This document shows, piece after piece, positions 44,074 to 56,299 of a DNA stretch of 64,000 nucleotides. The stretch comes from Crossaster papposus (taxonomy: Eukaryota > Echinodermata > Asteroidea > Velatida > Solasteridae). The number at the start of each line of letters is the position of its first letter. The stretch's first letter is position 1. Made by a program: the position numbers and the translations under genes. The notes beneath the pieces were generated by a model. It did no database searches. It saw nothing but the letters and a program-made list of their open reading frames with translations, and was not told the DNA's origin. The stretch is from positions 496,001 through 560,000 of the forward strand of contig JBAIAA010000608.1 in NCBI GenBank assembly GCA_037893245.1. The letters are read 5' to 3'.

Positions 44074-45998
44074 TATTTTATTTATTCCATTTCTTTACCC
44101 AGGGTGTGCCCAAACAGTTTAAAACTGGTTTTCATTGGGGCCCTGCATATACATCATCAAATAAAATAACAGTACATATTATAAATACAAGGATATTACA
44201 GGAATTCTAAACATTAATACTAATTCTGATTTACGAGATAGGCGAAAACCCGCCAAATAAAAAACCTTTTAGGTGAAAAATAAGAAGGGGAAATTCCTAT
44301 CCGGCTCCACATTATAGCGGCAACCAAGTTCTAACTCCGTAGATCAGCGCAATTGGCATAATATCTAACACTCAGATGGCATGTCGGAGCTCTGATTTAA
44401 ATGTGCTTAATGAGTCCAATGTTCGCAATTGTTCGGGCAGATTATTCCAAATATTTGCACCACTCACAGCGAAACTTGTGGCGTAGCATTCTTTTTTGGC
44501 GAAAGGAACTTTCAGTGCCGTGTGGGTTGATTGCCTTGTTTCGCGAATTACTGTAAGTGGTTTGAAAATATTTGTCATGTACAAAGGAGTCATTTTGTTG
44601 ATACTTTTGAAGACAAGAATAGCCTTTTTTGACTTGACTCTTTTTGAAAAAGGGGTCCAATTAAGACGAGCAAACATATCCTCTGAAGGGGTGAGGAAGG
44701 TACATTTAAGGATTATTCGCGCGGCTCTTTTGAGACATTTGTTTAACATATTATCGTGAGATATGTACCTTCCTCCCCACACAGTACAACAATACTCTAA
44801 TGTTGGCATAACTAGACTTACAAATAGTGTGTGCAAGCTGTGCTGAGGAATACAATCACGGATTCTTCTTAGTATACCTAATTTAGACACCACATTTTTT
44901 CTTACGTATTCGACATGTGGGCCCCAACTTAATGCTTCATCAATAATTACACCCAAACATTTATAAGACTTCACATTTTCAATACGACTACCAGCAATGC
45001 ATACATTTAAATTAACATTAGATATTTTCTGCCTAGTACCAATAAGCATGCATTTGGTTTTGGTGGCATTTAAAGCTAGCTTGTTTCTTCCGCACCAGTT
45101 GTGAAAACTAGTAAGAGCTGTATTTAAGCTACTTTCTATTATATTAATGTTGGAGGAGCTACACGTTAATGTGGAGTCATCTGCATACATAAATAAGTTG
45201 CAGTTTGGGGCAATACAAAATGGAAGGTCACTAGTATAAACAATGAATAAAAGTGGACCTAGTATCGACCCCTGTGGAACACCAGTGTTTACAGACAGGA
45301 CCTTTGATATGGTGCCGCCAATATTCACAGACTGACTACGTTCACTTAGGTACGACTTAAACCAATTTATTACAGAAGATGACATGTTCATCCTTTCTAG
45401 TTTCTTTAGTAAGATTTCATGATCAACACAATCAAATGCTTTACTGAGGTCTATAAACACACTGCCTGTAACTTGTCCATTCTCCATGGCCGCAAAACAC
45501 TTGTTTGTTAAGTCATGTAGGGTGCTTTCAGTTGAGTGCAGGGGTCTAAATCCCGACTGGCAACTAGGAATCAGATTGTTTTCATCAAGATATCTATATA
45601 CCGATGAGTGCACCCATCTTTCTAAAATCTTAGAGATAATTGGCAGTATAGAAATTGGACGATAGTTACCTGTACTACATTTATCTCCTCCCTTGTGAAT
45701 TGGTGTTACTAAAGCATGTTTCCAATCTTTAGGGTATCGCTCACATCTTATAGACAGGTTAACAATATGAGTTAAAGATTTAATGATATAAGGTGAAGCA
45801 ATTTTAATCATTTTAACACTAATTCCATCCGGACCTGTTGCTTTCCCAACCGACATGGATGATATTTGCTTTCGAACAAACTCTTCTGTAATGTTAGGTA
45901 CTACGCAATCTTCATCAACAGAATCAAATATAGAGGCGTCAGTATTGTCATCTATTTCAAGTTCACGCAAAGGGTAATTTCCAGCAGTACGCTTGCCG
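44074..45998 (-). mobile_element. 5'-truncated LINE inserted in TRIM copy 4
   Basis: A 1925-bp insertion in reverse orientation. Its 3' tail (minus strand) ends GGAATAAATAAAATAAA, a short A-rich microsatellite tail of CR1/Rex/jockey-type LINEs. The 5' part including the endonuclease is missing. Target duplication is at most a few bases (AAT). Confidence 0.88.
44372..45998 (-). CDS. LINE reverse transcriptase (5'-truncated ORF2)
   Basis: Open frame covering the reverse transcriptase and C-terminal region of a jockey/CR1-group non-LTR element. Motifs in order: KATGPDGIS, PIHKGGDK, YRPISILP, GFRPLHST, FIDLSKAFDCVDH, TGVPQGSILGPLLF, the catalytic MYADDST and the later NKLALNATKTK. The C-terminal half ends GANIWNNLPEQL. 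The endonuclease is absent. The frame continues upstream into TRIM antisense-free sequence, where the nearest ATG (46021) is host DNA, so no native start exists. Catalytic residues look intact but the element lacks its 5' half and is probably not autonomous. Confidence 0.9.
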
Positions 45999-47593
45999 AT
46001 TGTTGGTGCCAACCATGTCATGCGGTATGGTTGTAATCAAGGACCCATCCAGTTGGTGGAGAGATATCACCTTTCTCCCTATGTCCAACACTGCTATCCG
46101 ATTCTTCTTGTCCACAGCAATATCACGCAGTATACTCCCTGAATCAACGTCTGTATCGCCCTGTGATGGTGCAAACTGGCGAATGAAGTTTAGACTGGAG
46201 TCAAACACCTTTACGTGCTGTTCATCAGTGACCAGAAGTAGGTCATCAGAGGTCGCAGCTAGTCCGCGAGGGTCATTCAACCTCTCCATACCAGCACATG
46301 CTTTATACACCCCACTGGGTGTAAACATTGTCAGATTCTGTTTGATATAGTCAATAACGGCTATGTTACCATTAGTTAGACACGCGACGTCCGATGCACC
46401 CTCAAATTTTTCATCTCCTGGCCCACACTTGCAAAACTCTTTTTTGAGCTGCCATTTTTCTTTCTGAAGTACTTTGCCCAGGTCTGTGTCTGCCACGACA
46501 CCTCGACATTTGATCCCGATAAATGAGAGCTCATGCTGCGCATTCTTCAATTTGAACTCCCCCTGAAACTCCAAGTTGTGCATCACCTTTGGTTTGAGGT
46601 CTAAAAGCTCAAAGACGTCAGCTTGCTGCATCAATTCGTCGACTGTAGCTACGATTTGCTCGGCCTGCTCCATCTTGTCACGGTTGCTTTTCTGGATTTC
46701 CTCAAACTTCCCATCTCGTTCTTCCCCGATTTGTGTTACTTTGTCTCTGAGAAGGCGAGATTTGTCTCTGACCTTTGCAATCTCCTCTTTCTCTTTGGCA
46801 GTAATGTCTTTACAAGCCCGGGCCACCATGATTCTTAATCTGTTCCTGGCATGCGTCAGTGAAGCATCGGCGACTTTGAATTCCTTTCGTCTCCAGTCGA
46901 ATCTTTGCAGAATCTCGCCGACGTCCTGACGGTACGATTGTATGGCATCTCCGACTTCTCTGTATTTATGCTCTGCTGTGCGATGATCTAACGCAGCACA
47001 TTTCGCACACGCCAAGGTCTTGCATGTCTCGCAGTAAAAACATAGATCCTGGTTAGTGTGTTTGTTGCACTGTGGAGTATCTTTCTTCCGGGGAGCCATC
47101 GGTGTTACATCGAGTCTGTTTTGTTCTTTTCCAATGATCCGATGGTTTCTCGTGGATTTCTTTCGCTCGTGGGCTTCTTGACATTTGGCGCAGATGATTT
47201 TACAGCAGTCTAAGCACCTCGAGACGGCTTCTAAGCCCTTGCTGCATACCTCACATGTTGGAGCATCTGCTGGTGAGTGTCCTAGCAACTGCTCCTGCTT
47301 GTTGAATTCATCAACAAGGGAACTCAAGAAAAAGCTGCTGGGTAGACCCTGCAATCCCGTGTCTGGTACCGCAGTTGCACGCCTGCAAACCGGGCAAGGA
47401 ATCTTGTCTGCATTGGGTGGTTGACTGCTGATGAGCTCGTCCAGGCAGTTCAGGCAGAAGCTGTGCAGACAGTCCAGCAGCTTGGGATCGGTGAAACGAC
47501 AGCAACAAATTGGGCATTCCAGGTGTCCCCGACTGATCGTACCCAGCATTGATTTGGCTGCAGCTTCCGCCATCTTGTCTTGCCAAACCTGCA

Positions 47594-49309
47594 CATAGGT
47601 ATTTCAATAATATCCATCACCTATTTTATTTGAGACAGTGCGGTCTATTTCGATTAAGCCTCCCAGTACAGTTTCTTCCAAAACCTACCGTAAAATAGGG
47701 TAACTTTTGCTATTTGGGGGCAACTTTGGCAGATTGTTTATAGGAGTAATTTATTTTTGTTGTGAGATTGATACAAATAAAATGCAGTTTGATATTATTT
47801 TCTATTTTTGAGAATCATTTATAGGTAAATACAAGTAAACCATCAAATAACATGTATTGAAAAAGTTGCCTAAGTTATCCCATTTTTCGGTAACAAGAAT
47901 AGAAAACTTATGTTCGATCGCCAGGAAATTGTGACACCATTTTAATGTCAAACTGCTTGTCTACTGGATTTATGTAATTACCATTGGCGCAATTTAAATT
48001 GTTTTTAGATAAATAATTATCAAATTCTGTCATAAAATCACTTAAAGGTAATATGCAACATTTGGAATCATCAAGAAACCAAATTATTACGAATCACCTT
48101 GTTAATTACTTGACTGTAGGTGGATACAAATCCCAACCATTCAACAAAATCATCATGACGCCTGGTGTGCTGAATGTTTGTATCAATTTCCAACGATACC
48201 GCTAATGTCTCATACACCTGAAAACTCCAGTTTGATTGTACCTTCTAAATATCGCCCATGTTACAACAATCAGTAACAACCACCTACCTTGCTAGCTACC
48301 GTTAGTCACACTTCCAATGAGACCATTTCAATTTGATGTCGTTTTGTGTTGTCCATACTGTATATTCGACCACTTCACATAATTTAAATAACACACAAAT
48401 ATCGCACACTGAAATGGCAACTGTGCGCTTCAAGTAAATCTCAGTGCACTAAACGCTGGGTATTTTTCGTACCTGGAAAAAAAGGTGTATGGTTCGATGC
48501 ATAGCCGAACAAGTTGAAGACCACAAACACAATACACATAAAAAGGAATCACGGCGCGCCACAATGAAAATACATTGCTACTTGGCACTAAATTCATGGT
48601 TCGTTGTTCAGGTAACAAAGGCGTTTACTATCGTTCTCGACGCTCCGTCTGAATATAAATCCGCCTTTTTTATATTGACCTGTAGGCATATACCCACGAA
48701 CACCTGTGGAAAATGGCTGCGCTGTGTTACAATATACATGTATACATGTACGTACATGAATTTTTGCTTGTGGGAAGCGCTCAGATGTGCTGCGTGCAAT
48801 TCGAAAGGTCATAGGTACGCTACCCAGAATGCCGTGCGTTTTCTTTACATCAATCTATGTGGCGTGAATCAGCGTTTCCCAGCGCTCAATATATGGGCGG
48901 TGCGGGACCGAGCGAAACAATGGTTATGATGACGTTGCTGAATATTGTACTAGTGCCGATGTTTGTAGAAGTTGTTTAAGTTCCAACATTTCCATTTGTT
49001 GTTTTGTATTTTGGTTGTGTCCATTCACCTTCCAAACTTGACTCCAGCGAGCGCATAGCGCCAAGCCAATTACGGCATGGTCTCCGAGGCGCGCTTGAGG
49101 GCCCCGAAAACTGTTTGGATTCTAGATGCTCTGTGGTGCAATCTGAGGTGACATCTGGTTACTTTCCTTAATACAAAATTACGTAATACACGTGTACATC
49201 GATACTAACGATTTTCGTGAGTTTCAGGGTTTTTTAGCAGTGAAATAAACCCTGACCTCTCTATCTGCCACTGCGGTAGTCATGAGTTCGAGTAACCAGG
49301 CCAACACGT
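47594..49309 (-). promoter_or_regulatory. Class A upstream region of TRIM copy 4
   Basis: Aligns to the region upstream of copy 1 (AAGCCTCCCAGTACAGTTTC) and less closely to copy 6. Further out it carries GTGGGCGGTGCG and GACCGAGCGAAACAATGG, also found in units 1 and 6. No LINE relic or telomere-like patch of class B type is present. No gene seen. Confidence 0.45.
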
Positions 49310-49590
49310 GTGTTATGATAGAGCCGTATCGTAAGTCCGGACGTCCAATAAGTTCGACGCCTCATAAGTCTGAAATTTCGAAATGATGAGGCGTCGGATT
49401 TATGAGGCATCCGACGTATAGTATTCGGCCTCATAGCGCCGACGCTTCATAAGTCGGATGCCTCACAAGTCCGACGTTGGACGAAAAAGCTAATTTAAAT
49501 GTCTGACTTATGAGGCGTCTGACTTATGAGGCATCTGACTTATGGGGCGTGTGACTTATGGGGCGACGGACTTATGGGGCATCGCTCCAA
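49310..49590. repeat. Expanded GACTTATGAGGCGTC motif cluster (unit 4)
   Basis: About a dozen variants of GACTTATGAGGCGTC in direct and inverted order. The cluster runs straight into ATCGCTCCAACGCTTGCGCG, skipping the stem-loop and 156-bp hairpin found in other units. It therefore marks a deletion or recombination junction. Confidence 0.65.
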
Positions 49591-50564
49591 CGCTTGCGCG
49601 GATTACAAACCAACTAACATACATTTCCAAAGACGCGTCTCTGAAACGCATCTTTTGAAATAAAATTCTTTTTATAATGTGTTTCTACAAAATGACAGCA
49701 TGCCAGAAGGGATAATTTTACAGCGAGTTTTTAATGTCATTAATATATTTAGGCTACAATAAGTAAGCTTTTCAACAATAATTTGGGCGGCTACCTTTTG
49801 GGTAGCTGCAAATGGTATACTTTAGCTTTAACTTTTACTCTTTTTAAAGAGATGTACATGTACATGTCACTCAACCCAAGAAAATGAGTCGCAAGTCACC
49901 AGATCTACTTTTGAGTAATAGACCTTTTAACAATATTCAGCTCAATAGAAATATATGACAGCAATCAACGTTCTCGCCCAAATAACATCTGTATAATGTA
50001 TGAAGGTTAAGTCTACCAGAGTGATATATAGGGCTTATGGGCCTACCGAAATGAGGAGCAAAATTATTGATGTGCTGTTTACACACGTTATGCCTGCAGT
50101 TGTTGACGGACTTAGGGCAAAGATGAACCGCTCCTTAGCTCACCATGTCCTATCTGATTTTGTAGGAGCTTCAGCTTGGTAGAATGCGACTTAACAAACA
50201 TTATTTACAGTTGAGACCTATGCCTCCGATGTTCCAAAAACCACGCCAACCTTTTACGTTTTAGCCAAATGAATAATGTTTCAGCAAGCATAAATGTACA
50301 ATGCATACGACATAGAAACACCTTTTTTTTTTCTTAGAAGTTTGGTTATTAGTTACTGGACTCTTTCTACAGATATCTACACAATTTGCAAACAAACACA
50401 AGGCTAGTTCCCATTGTGCGTCTTGGCGCAAATGCTATAGAAAAAGAAGCCGAATCGTTACAAAATTGTCTGCGTTGGGGGCACACTGCCTAAAAAATGT
50501 AATCTTGTCGCCATGGCAGATGGTTGATACATCACACGACATCTTCCTAAGGACTCATATTCAC
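49591..50564. other. Spacer of unit 4 lacking the hairpin
   Basis: Paralogous to 34625-35608. It keeps the spacer with a 60-codon frame (MRSKIIDVLFTHVMPAVVDG, ending GASAW) at 50000-50182, the longest version among units. No homology to a known protein was recognised. Confidence 0.45.
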
Positions 50565-50836
50565 TCACACATGTTGGAAGGTTTTGACTGGGACCTTATC
50601 ATCAGCCACCATAAGGCCTCCGCTTGTCGTGAATGTCAGTCCATAGGAAGAGTGAATCTGCAGGCCACCCGCCCGATGGAGACTCCCTCGGGTGAATAAT
50701 GATGCACTTCACCGCTGCCGACTTCATCTTATTCGAGATAAACGCAAACATAGATGTCCCCAGCATCATCGCAACACACACCAGAGGGTTGTACAGGCTC
50801 CCCGTCAAACGATGTAATTACATTAAACACCTCATT
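50565..50836 (-). pseudogene. Truncated TRIM 3' fragment, unit 5
   Basis: Same limits as the fragments in units 3 and 4, ending at CACCTCATT|GGTGCTG. The reading frame is broken before the stop. Confidence 0.8.
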
Positions 50837-51010
50837 GGTGCTGTTTTTTTTCCTCAAGGAAGGGAATTGCGGTATGTGTTCAATTATCTTTTATACACTT
50901 TGAATTGTTCGTACTGGTATCACGAAAGTCTTATATTTCGCGCCCCACAGGGTCTCGAGATAGGTGTAGCCTATAAATCGCTGCAACATCTAAATGGAGC
51001 GATGCCTCTG

Positions 51011-51016
51011 TTTATT
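51011..51016 (-). promoter_or_regulatory. Possible polyadenylation signal of TRIM copy 5
   Basis: AATAAA on the minus strand about 250 bases beyond the stop, at the conserved position. Confidence 0.4.
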
Positions 51017-51263
51017 GTTTAGTTATGACGAGTTGTCGCCATTCTGCACTGACTGACTCGTGTTCGCTGGGATATCTTGACAGAGGAACATTATATAATT
51101 ATACAGAATCCTCAAACAAACGCAATTAAGGCCAGTCCAATTGTGCGCCTTGGCATGGTGCCTATATGCTAGAAAACGAGGCGGGATCGTTATAAACTGT
51201 CTGCCTATTCTGTAGTGTTTAGTGATTGCAGATGGCTAATCAAATCGAGCGACATTTTTTCGC

Positions 51264-53180
51264 TCACACCCGCTGGAAGATCTTAACTGACGTCCAATCA
51301 GCCACCACGAGGTCTCCGCTCGGTGTGAATGTCAATCCTCGGGGATCATAAAGTCCGCGAGCTACCTGCCCGATGAAGACTCCTTCAGGTGAATAATGGT
51401 GCACTTCACTGCTGTTGAATTCTTCATCGATATCAACGGAAACATAGATGTCCCCAGAATCATCGCAACACACGCCAGAGGGTCGTACAGGCTCTCCGTT
51501 AAACGATGTACTGACATTAAACACCTCATCTCCCGTATAGGTAGTGCAAATCAATTTGCTCTCGTCGTAGTTTGTGAAGATCAAGCGTTCCCTGATCCCG
51601 ATGGCCAAATTGTTGCCGACCATGTCATGTGGAATGGTTGTAATCAAGGACCCATCCAGTTGATGGAGAGATATCACCTTTCTCCCGCTGTCTAACACTG
51701 CTATACGATTCTTCTTGTCCACAACAATGTCACACAGGTCACTTTCTGAATCAACGTCTGCATCATCCTGTGATGGTGCAAACTGGCGAATGAAGTTCAG
51801 ACTGGAGTCAAACACCTTTACGTACTGTTCTTCAGTGACCAGAAGTAGGCCATCAGAGGTCACAGCTACTCCCCAAGGGTCATTCAACCTCTGCATACCA
51901 GCACATGCTTTATACTCTCCACTGGGTGTAAACATCATCAGCTGCTGTTTGGTATCGTCAATAACGGCTATGTCACCATTGCTTAGACACGTGACGCCTG
52001 ATGCCTCCTCTAATCCTTTATCTCCTGGCCCACACTCGCAAAACTCTTTTTCGAGCTGCCATTTTTCTTCCTGAAGTACTTTGCCCAGGTCTGTGCCTGC
52101 CAGGACACCTCGACATTTAAACCCGATAAACGAGAGCTCATGCTGCGCATTCTTCAATTTGAGCTTCCCCTGGAACTTCAAGTTGTGCATCACCTTCGGT
52201 TTGAGGTCTAAAAGCTCAAAGTCGTCAGTTTGCCGCATCAATTCGTCGACTGTCGCAACGATTTGCTCGGCCTGCTCCATCTTGTCACGGTTGCTTTTCT
52301 GGACTTTCTCAAACTTCCTATCTCGTTCTTCTCCAATTTGTGTTACTTTGTCTCTGAGAAGGCGAGATTTGTCTCTGATCTTTGCAATCTCTTCTTCCTC
52401 TTTGGCGGTAATGTCTTTACAAGCCCGGGCCACCATGATTTTTAATCTGTTCCTGGCATGCGTCAGTGAAGCATCGGCGACTTTGAATTCCTTTCGTCTC
52501 CTGTGGAATCTTTGCCGAATCTCGCCGACGTCCTGACGGTACGCTTGTATGGCATCTCCGACTTCTCTGTATTTATGCTCTGCTGTGCGATGATCTAACG
52601 CAGCACATTTCGCACACGCCAAGGTCTTACATGTCTCGCAGTAAAAACAGAGATCCTGGTTAGTGTGTTTGTTGCATTGTGGAGTACCTTTCTTCCGGGG
52701 AGCCATCGGTGTTACATCGAGTCTGTTTTGTTCTTTTCCAATGATCCGATGGTTTCTCGTGGATTTCTTCCGCTTGTGGGCTTCTTGGCATTTGGCGCAG
52801 ATGATTTTACAGCAGTCTAAGCACCTCGAGACGGCTTCTAAGCCCTCGTCACATTCCTCACATGTTGGAGCATCTGCTGGTGCGTGCCCTAGCAACTGCT
52901 CCTGCTTGTTAAATTCATCAACGAGGGAACTCAAGAAAAAGCAGTTAGGTAAACTCTGCAATCCAGTGTCTGGTACCGCAGTGGCCCGCCTGCAAACCGG
53001 GCAAGGAACCTTGTCTGCATTGGGTGGCTGGCTGCTGATGAGCTCGTTCAGGCAGTTCAGGCAGAAGCTGTGCAGACAGTCCAGCAGCTTGGGATCGGTG
53101 AAACGACAGCAACAAATCGGGCATTCCAGGTGTCCTCGACTGATCGTACCCAGCATGGATTTGGCTGCAGCTTCCGCCAT
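51264..53180 (-). CDS. TRIM-NHL E3 ubiquitin ligase, copy 5 (intact, 638 aa)
   Basis: Single-exon gene starting MAEAAAKSML, with all zinc ligands of RING and both B-boxes, the coiled coil and a complete propeller ending IFQRV. It differs from the others in the coiled coil (QAYRQDVGEIRQRFHRRR), in the linker (GFKCRGVLAGTDL) and in propeller loops (DKGLEEAS, DDTKQQL, LDSGRKV, DIDEEFNSS, LYDPRG). One expected DEQHVKV reads EEQYVKV. It is the most diverged of the open copies by eye. Upstream class B. Function is inferred as for copy 2. Confidence 0.92.
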   Translation of the reverse strand: MAEAAAKSMLGTISRGHLECPICCCRFTDPKLLDCLHSFCLNCLNELISSQPPNADKVPCPVCRRATAVPDTGLQSLPNCFFLSSLVDEFNKQEQLLGHAPADAPTCEECDEGLEAVSRCLDCCKIICAKCQEAHKRKKSTRNHRIIGKEQNRLDVTPMAPRKKGTPQCNKHTNQDLCFYCETCKTLACAKCAALDHRTAEHKYREVGDAIQAYRQDVGEIRQRFHRRRKEFKVADASLTHARNRLKIMVARACKDITAKEEEEIAKIRDKSRLLRDKVTQIGEERDRKFEKVQKSNRDKMEQAEQIVATVDELMRQTDDFELLDLKPKVMHNLKFQGKLKLKNAQHELSFIGFKCRGVLAGTDLGKVLQEEKWQLEKEFCECGPGDKGLEEASGVTCLSNGDIAVIDDTKQQLMMFTPSGEYKACAGMQRLNDPWGVAVTSDGLLLVTEEQYVKVFDSSLNFIRQFAPSQDDADVDSESDLCDIVVDKKNRIAVLDSGRKVISLHQLDGSLITTIPHDMVGNNLAIGIRERLIFTNYDESKLICTTYTGDEVFNVSTSFNGEPVRPSGVCCDDSGDIYVSVDIDEEFNSSEVHHYSPEGVFIGQVARGLYDPRGLTFTPSGDLVVADWTSVKIFQRV

Positions 53181-54483
53181 CTTGTCTCGCCAAACCTGCA
53201 CATAGGTATTTTAATAATATCAATCACCTAATTTAATTGAGATATTGCGGTCTAATCCTTCCTAGTGTACAGTAGTTTCTTTCAGAAACTTTGAGCTCAT
53301 ATCAGCAGGACCGGAATACTTTTACCGATCGGCAGGAAACCATGTGACCGTTTCAATCGCAAACTACTTCTCTACATGATTTTTGTAATTTAGGCACGGT
53401 TTAAAGTGTTTTCGGATAAATACTTACAGGTAGGAACTATCTTCTCCAATTCTGTCATAAAATACAAGGTAAAAAAACAGCCCTTTTTTTTTTCAAACGT
53501 CAAGAATCGAAACTGCCATATTATTATGAAATACCTTAAGCAAGTGAATAATAGTCGCAAGCATTTAACAAAATTCATGACGCCTGTATGCTGTCAGAGT
53601 TTTAAAAAGAATCTACGATGTTCGGCTGACCATCGTCGGAACAGCATCATCTTCCACATTTCCCCCGGTTACACACTCGTGAACATTTCCCCCTAGTCTA
53701 GCTTGTCTAGCATCTGTAAACACAAAATTGCAGCAAACAAAAATAAGTGGCAAATGTTGTACATGTAAATCGCTTTAAGGTTCTTATAGGGTGAACCAAC
53801 AACCATGAACATGCACTGTGGCCAAACACCGCAGGTCGTATTAATAAAAACTATCAAATGCTATAATAATAGGAACTACAAGCAAAAGGAAAAAGCATTT
53901 ACTTGGGGGTAAAAGCATTAAGGAAAAGCGAATGATTGAATTCGTATGAATAGAAATATAATTGTGTAGGCCCTATGCACAGCCCCGTCAGCGCACGCTG
54001 TCTGTGGCTGTCTGTACGTACAATGGAGACTCTATTGTTATGAACCGCTCGGCTGTGCGATCAAAATGCAAGTACAAAGCATTTGCCACCATTTCTGTCA
54101 GCAAATCCTCAACAGTAAAACTGACTTGCCGTCTATACTTACTGTGGACATTCCTTTGCGTTCATGTAGTTTAGAAAAACGAAGATTTTTTGTTTTACTC
54201 GCACTATGAACATTCTTTTAACCCGATTTTTTTTGTATAGTGAACCCCTTAAGTGTTCCCCTTGATTCTGGGACATGTAACCCTAATTACCTCATAAAGC
54301 TGTGGACATGGGTAAGACCACAAACCGTTCACTATAGTCCTCAAATTTGTATCCTTGTGGAGACATCTCTTTGTTCTCGTGTACAAAATGGTTAGAAAGT
54401 CAAGCACGTTTTTCAAAATGCTCCTATTCCAACCACAATTAATTTCCTGGGTTGAAATTTCGACTCAATATACCCTATATTAT

Positions 54484-54524
54484 ACCCTAACCCAAACACT
54501 AACCCTAACCCACATCCTAACCCA
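54484..54524 (-). repeat. Interstitial telomere-like repeat (unit 5)
   Basis: CCCTAACCCAAACACTAACC followed by CTAACCCACATCCTAACCC, as in units 2 and 3, with the last unit degraded (CCCAAATTTT). Confidence 0.75.
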
Positions 54525-55195
54525 AATTTTTAAGTAGCTTGAGTAAAATTTAAAAAAATATTACGTGAAATTTCTTGTGTACACCTATTCATCTAATGAA
54601 ATTACCCAATGGAGACTATTTGACTCCCGTTGTCCAAGATGTGTTCAGGTCTCCACAAGGTACCAAATTTAAAAACTTTCTTACTGGATCATGTGGGCAT
54701 CTTTTGTTTACAGGTCCACAAAGTGAATGCAGGTTAAGAGCACACACACTTGATATTACCCAATCATGTCTCACACACCCGGAAACCCCGGTTTTATGTT
54801 CAACTTTATAAAATCACCATGTTGCAACAATAAATAACAATTAAACACCTACCTTAATTCAATTGCTACCGGTGACTCGTCACAATTCACAAATTTGCCG
54901 TCTTTTACTTGTCATTAATGTCCATAGGTTTTCGACCACTTCGCACATGTATAAAGGCAACACAATAACACACACTCAACTGGCGACTCAGTGTACGCTT
55001 CGAAGTAAAACCAGTGCACTAAACAAACACTGGGTAGTATTTCTCATACCCGGAAAAATGTACTTATTTTTCGATGCACAGCTAAAGTTCAGTTGAAGGT
55101 TACAAAGGCGCGCACTTCATGTTGGTGACTGCGTTGTGCCACAAGTACAATGTACAATGGTTATGGTGATTTTTATGGAAGTTGTTTGTGTACAT

Positions 55196-55886
55196 TTTTA
55201 GTTATATGAAATATTGCTGCCACATTTGGGCTGGTGCTCTAGCTTGTTATTTGTCCCTGCTTGACAGAATTCAGAGACGAATTTCAAATCTTGTCGGAGA
55301 GGACTTAGCTTCATCTTTGCAACCCCTATCTCACCGTCGTTCTGTAGCCTCTTTGAGCCTTTTTTTTTTACAGATATCACTTTGGTAGGTGCTCTAGCTT
55401 GTAATTTGTCTCTGCTTGACAGAATTCAGAGACTAATTTCAAATCTTGTCGGAGAGGACTTGGCTTCTTCATCTTTGCGACCCCTATCTCTCCGTCGTTC
55501 TGTAGCCTCTTTGAGCCTTTTTTTTATACAGATATCACTTTGGTAGGTGCTCTAGCTTGTAATTTGTCTCTGCTTGACAGAATTCAGAGACTAATTTCAA
55601 ATCTTGTCGGAGAGGACTTGGCTTCTTCATCTTTGCGACCCCTATCTCTCCGTCGTTCTGTAGCCTCTTTGAGCCTTTTTTTTAAACAGATATCACTTTG
55701 GTAGTTGCTCCAACGGCCTTTCACTGGTCGTTCCACCTAGCCACACCTGGTCGAACCACTCGTCTCTCTGTCCATTCTTATCCTCATACTGTAGTTGTCT
55801 CCAAAGCAAATACTCGGGAATACTCATCCAGCTTCTTCCCTCGTATTGCTGTGCTTAGGAATGCGCCGTATTTCTAGCCGCATGAG
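55196..55886 (+). pseudogene. LINE RT C-terminal relic, three tandem segments (unit 5)
   Basis: The segment of about 165 bases that is doubled in units 2 and 3 is tripled here. The second and third segments share TTGGCTTCTTCATCTTTGCG and are nearly identical, so the third arose recently by tandem duplication. Confidence 0.65.
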
Positions 55887-56158
55887 GGCGCTGTAAGACC
55901 CCCTTTTCTGGGTACCGCGTTTATTGAAGTAGTTTCAGTAACTTTGCTTTATATAAATATTGAATATTAGAAAGAAAAATAATTTGGAGCTGTAAGAATA
56001 TTTAAACTGACGTGAATTATCCCCTAATCACTTTTAATTATTGCCCCAAATACCGTGAACACAGCGCCCTCAACGTTCAATAATACGGCCTAATCACTTC
56101 CTGCTTCTTATTACCCTTCCACTTATAACTTGTCCCAATCTAAGCGCAACATCAACAG

Positions 56159-56290
56159 TCATTTCTCTTCGTCTTGATCTTTTGTTTGTTATTTCCTTCT
56201 TCCTTTTTTAGCCATCACCTTGAGTGGCCCTTTTGGGGCCTTGTGATTGGCGACTTTATATTTAATAACATGTTTAACATTATTCCTCAT
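56159..56290 (-). pseudogene. Small basic ORF broken by a stop (unit 5)
   Basis: Same position as the ORFs at 33602 and 41030, but CAA has become TAA after GRRK, ten codons before the usual end, and there are more substitutions (MRNNVKHVIKYKVANHKAPK). This argues against strong constraint in this unit. Confidence 0.25.
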
Positions 56291-56299
56291 ACGTAGAAA

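Larger units (their letters stand above)
43726..47573 (-). pseudogene. TRIM-NHL copy 4, split by a LINE insertion
   Basis: The N-terminal part (45999-47573) holds intact RING, B-boxes, coiled coil and the first propeller blades, and stays open until it reads 12 codons into the LINE. The C-terminal part (43726-44073) holds the last blades and the normal stop (IFQRV). Without the 1.9 kb insert the two parts would join in frame at HDMVGTN/LAIGIG, so the gene was intact when hit. The truncated product could still be a RING/B-box/coiled-coil protein lacking most of its propeller, which in principle could act as a dominant negative. Upstream class A. Confidence 0.88.
53205..56120 (-). promoter_or_regulatory. 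Class B upstream region of TRIM copy 5
   Basis: Aligns to the regions upstream of copies 2 and 3. It carries the telomere-like patch (54484-54524) and an expanded LINE relic (55196-55886). No gene seen. Confidence 0.45.

Noticed and set aside
48489-48929. 146-codon frame upstream of TRIM copy 4
   Set aside because: Its parts are shared with the non-coding flanks of units 1 and 6, where the frame is not kept.
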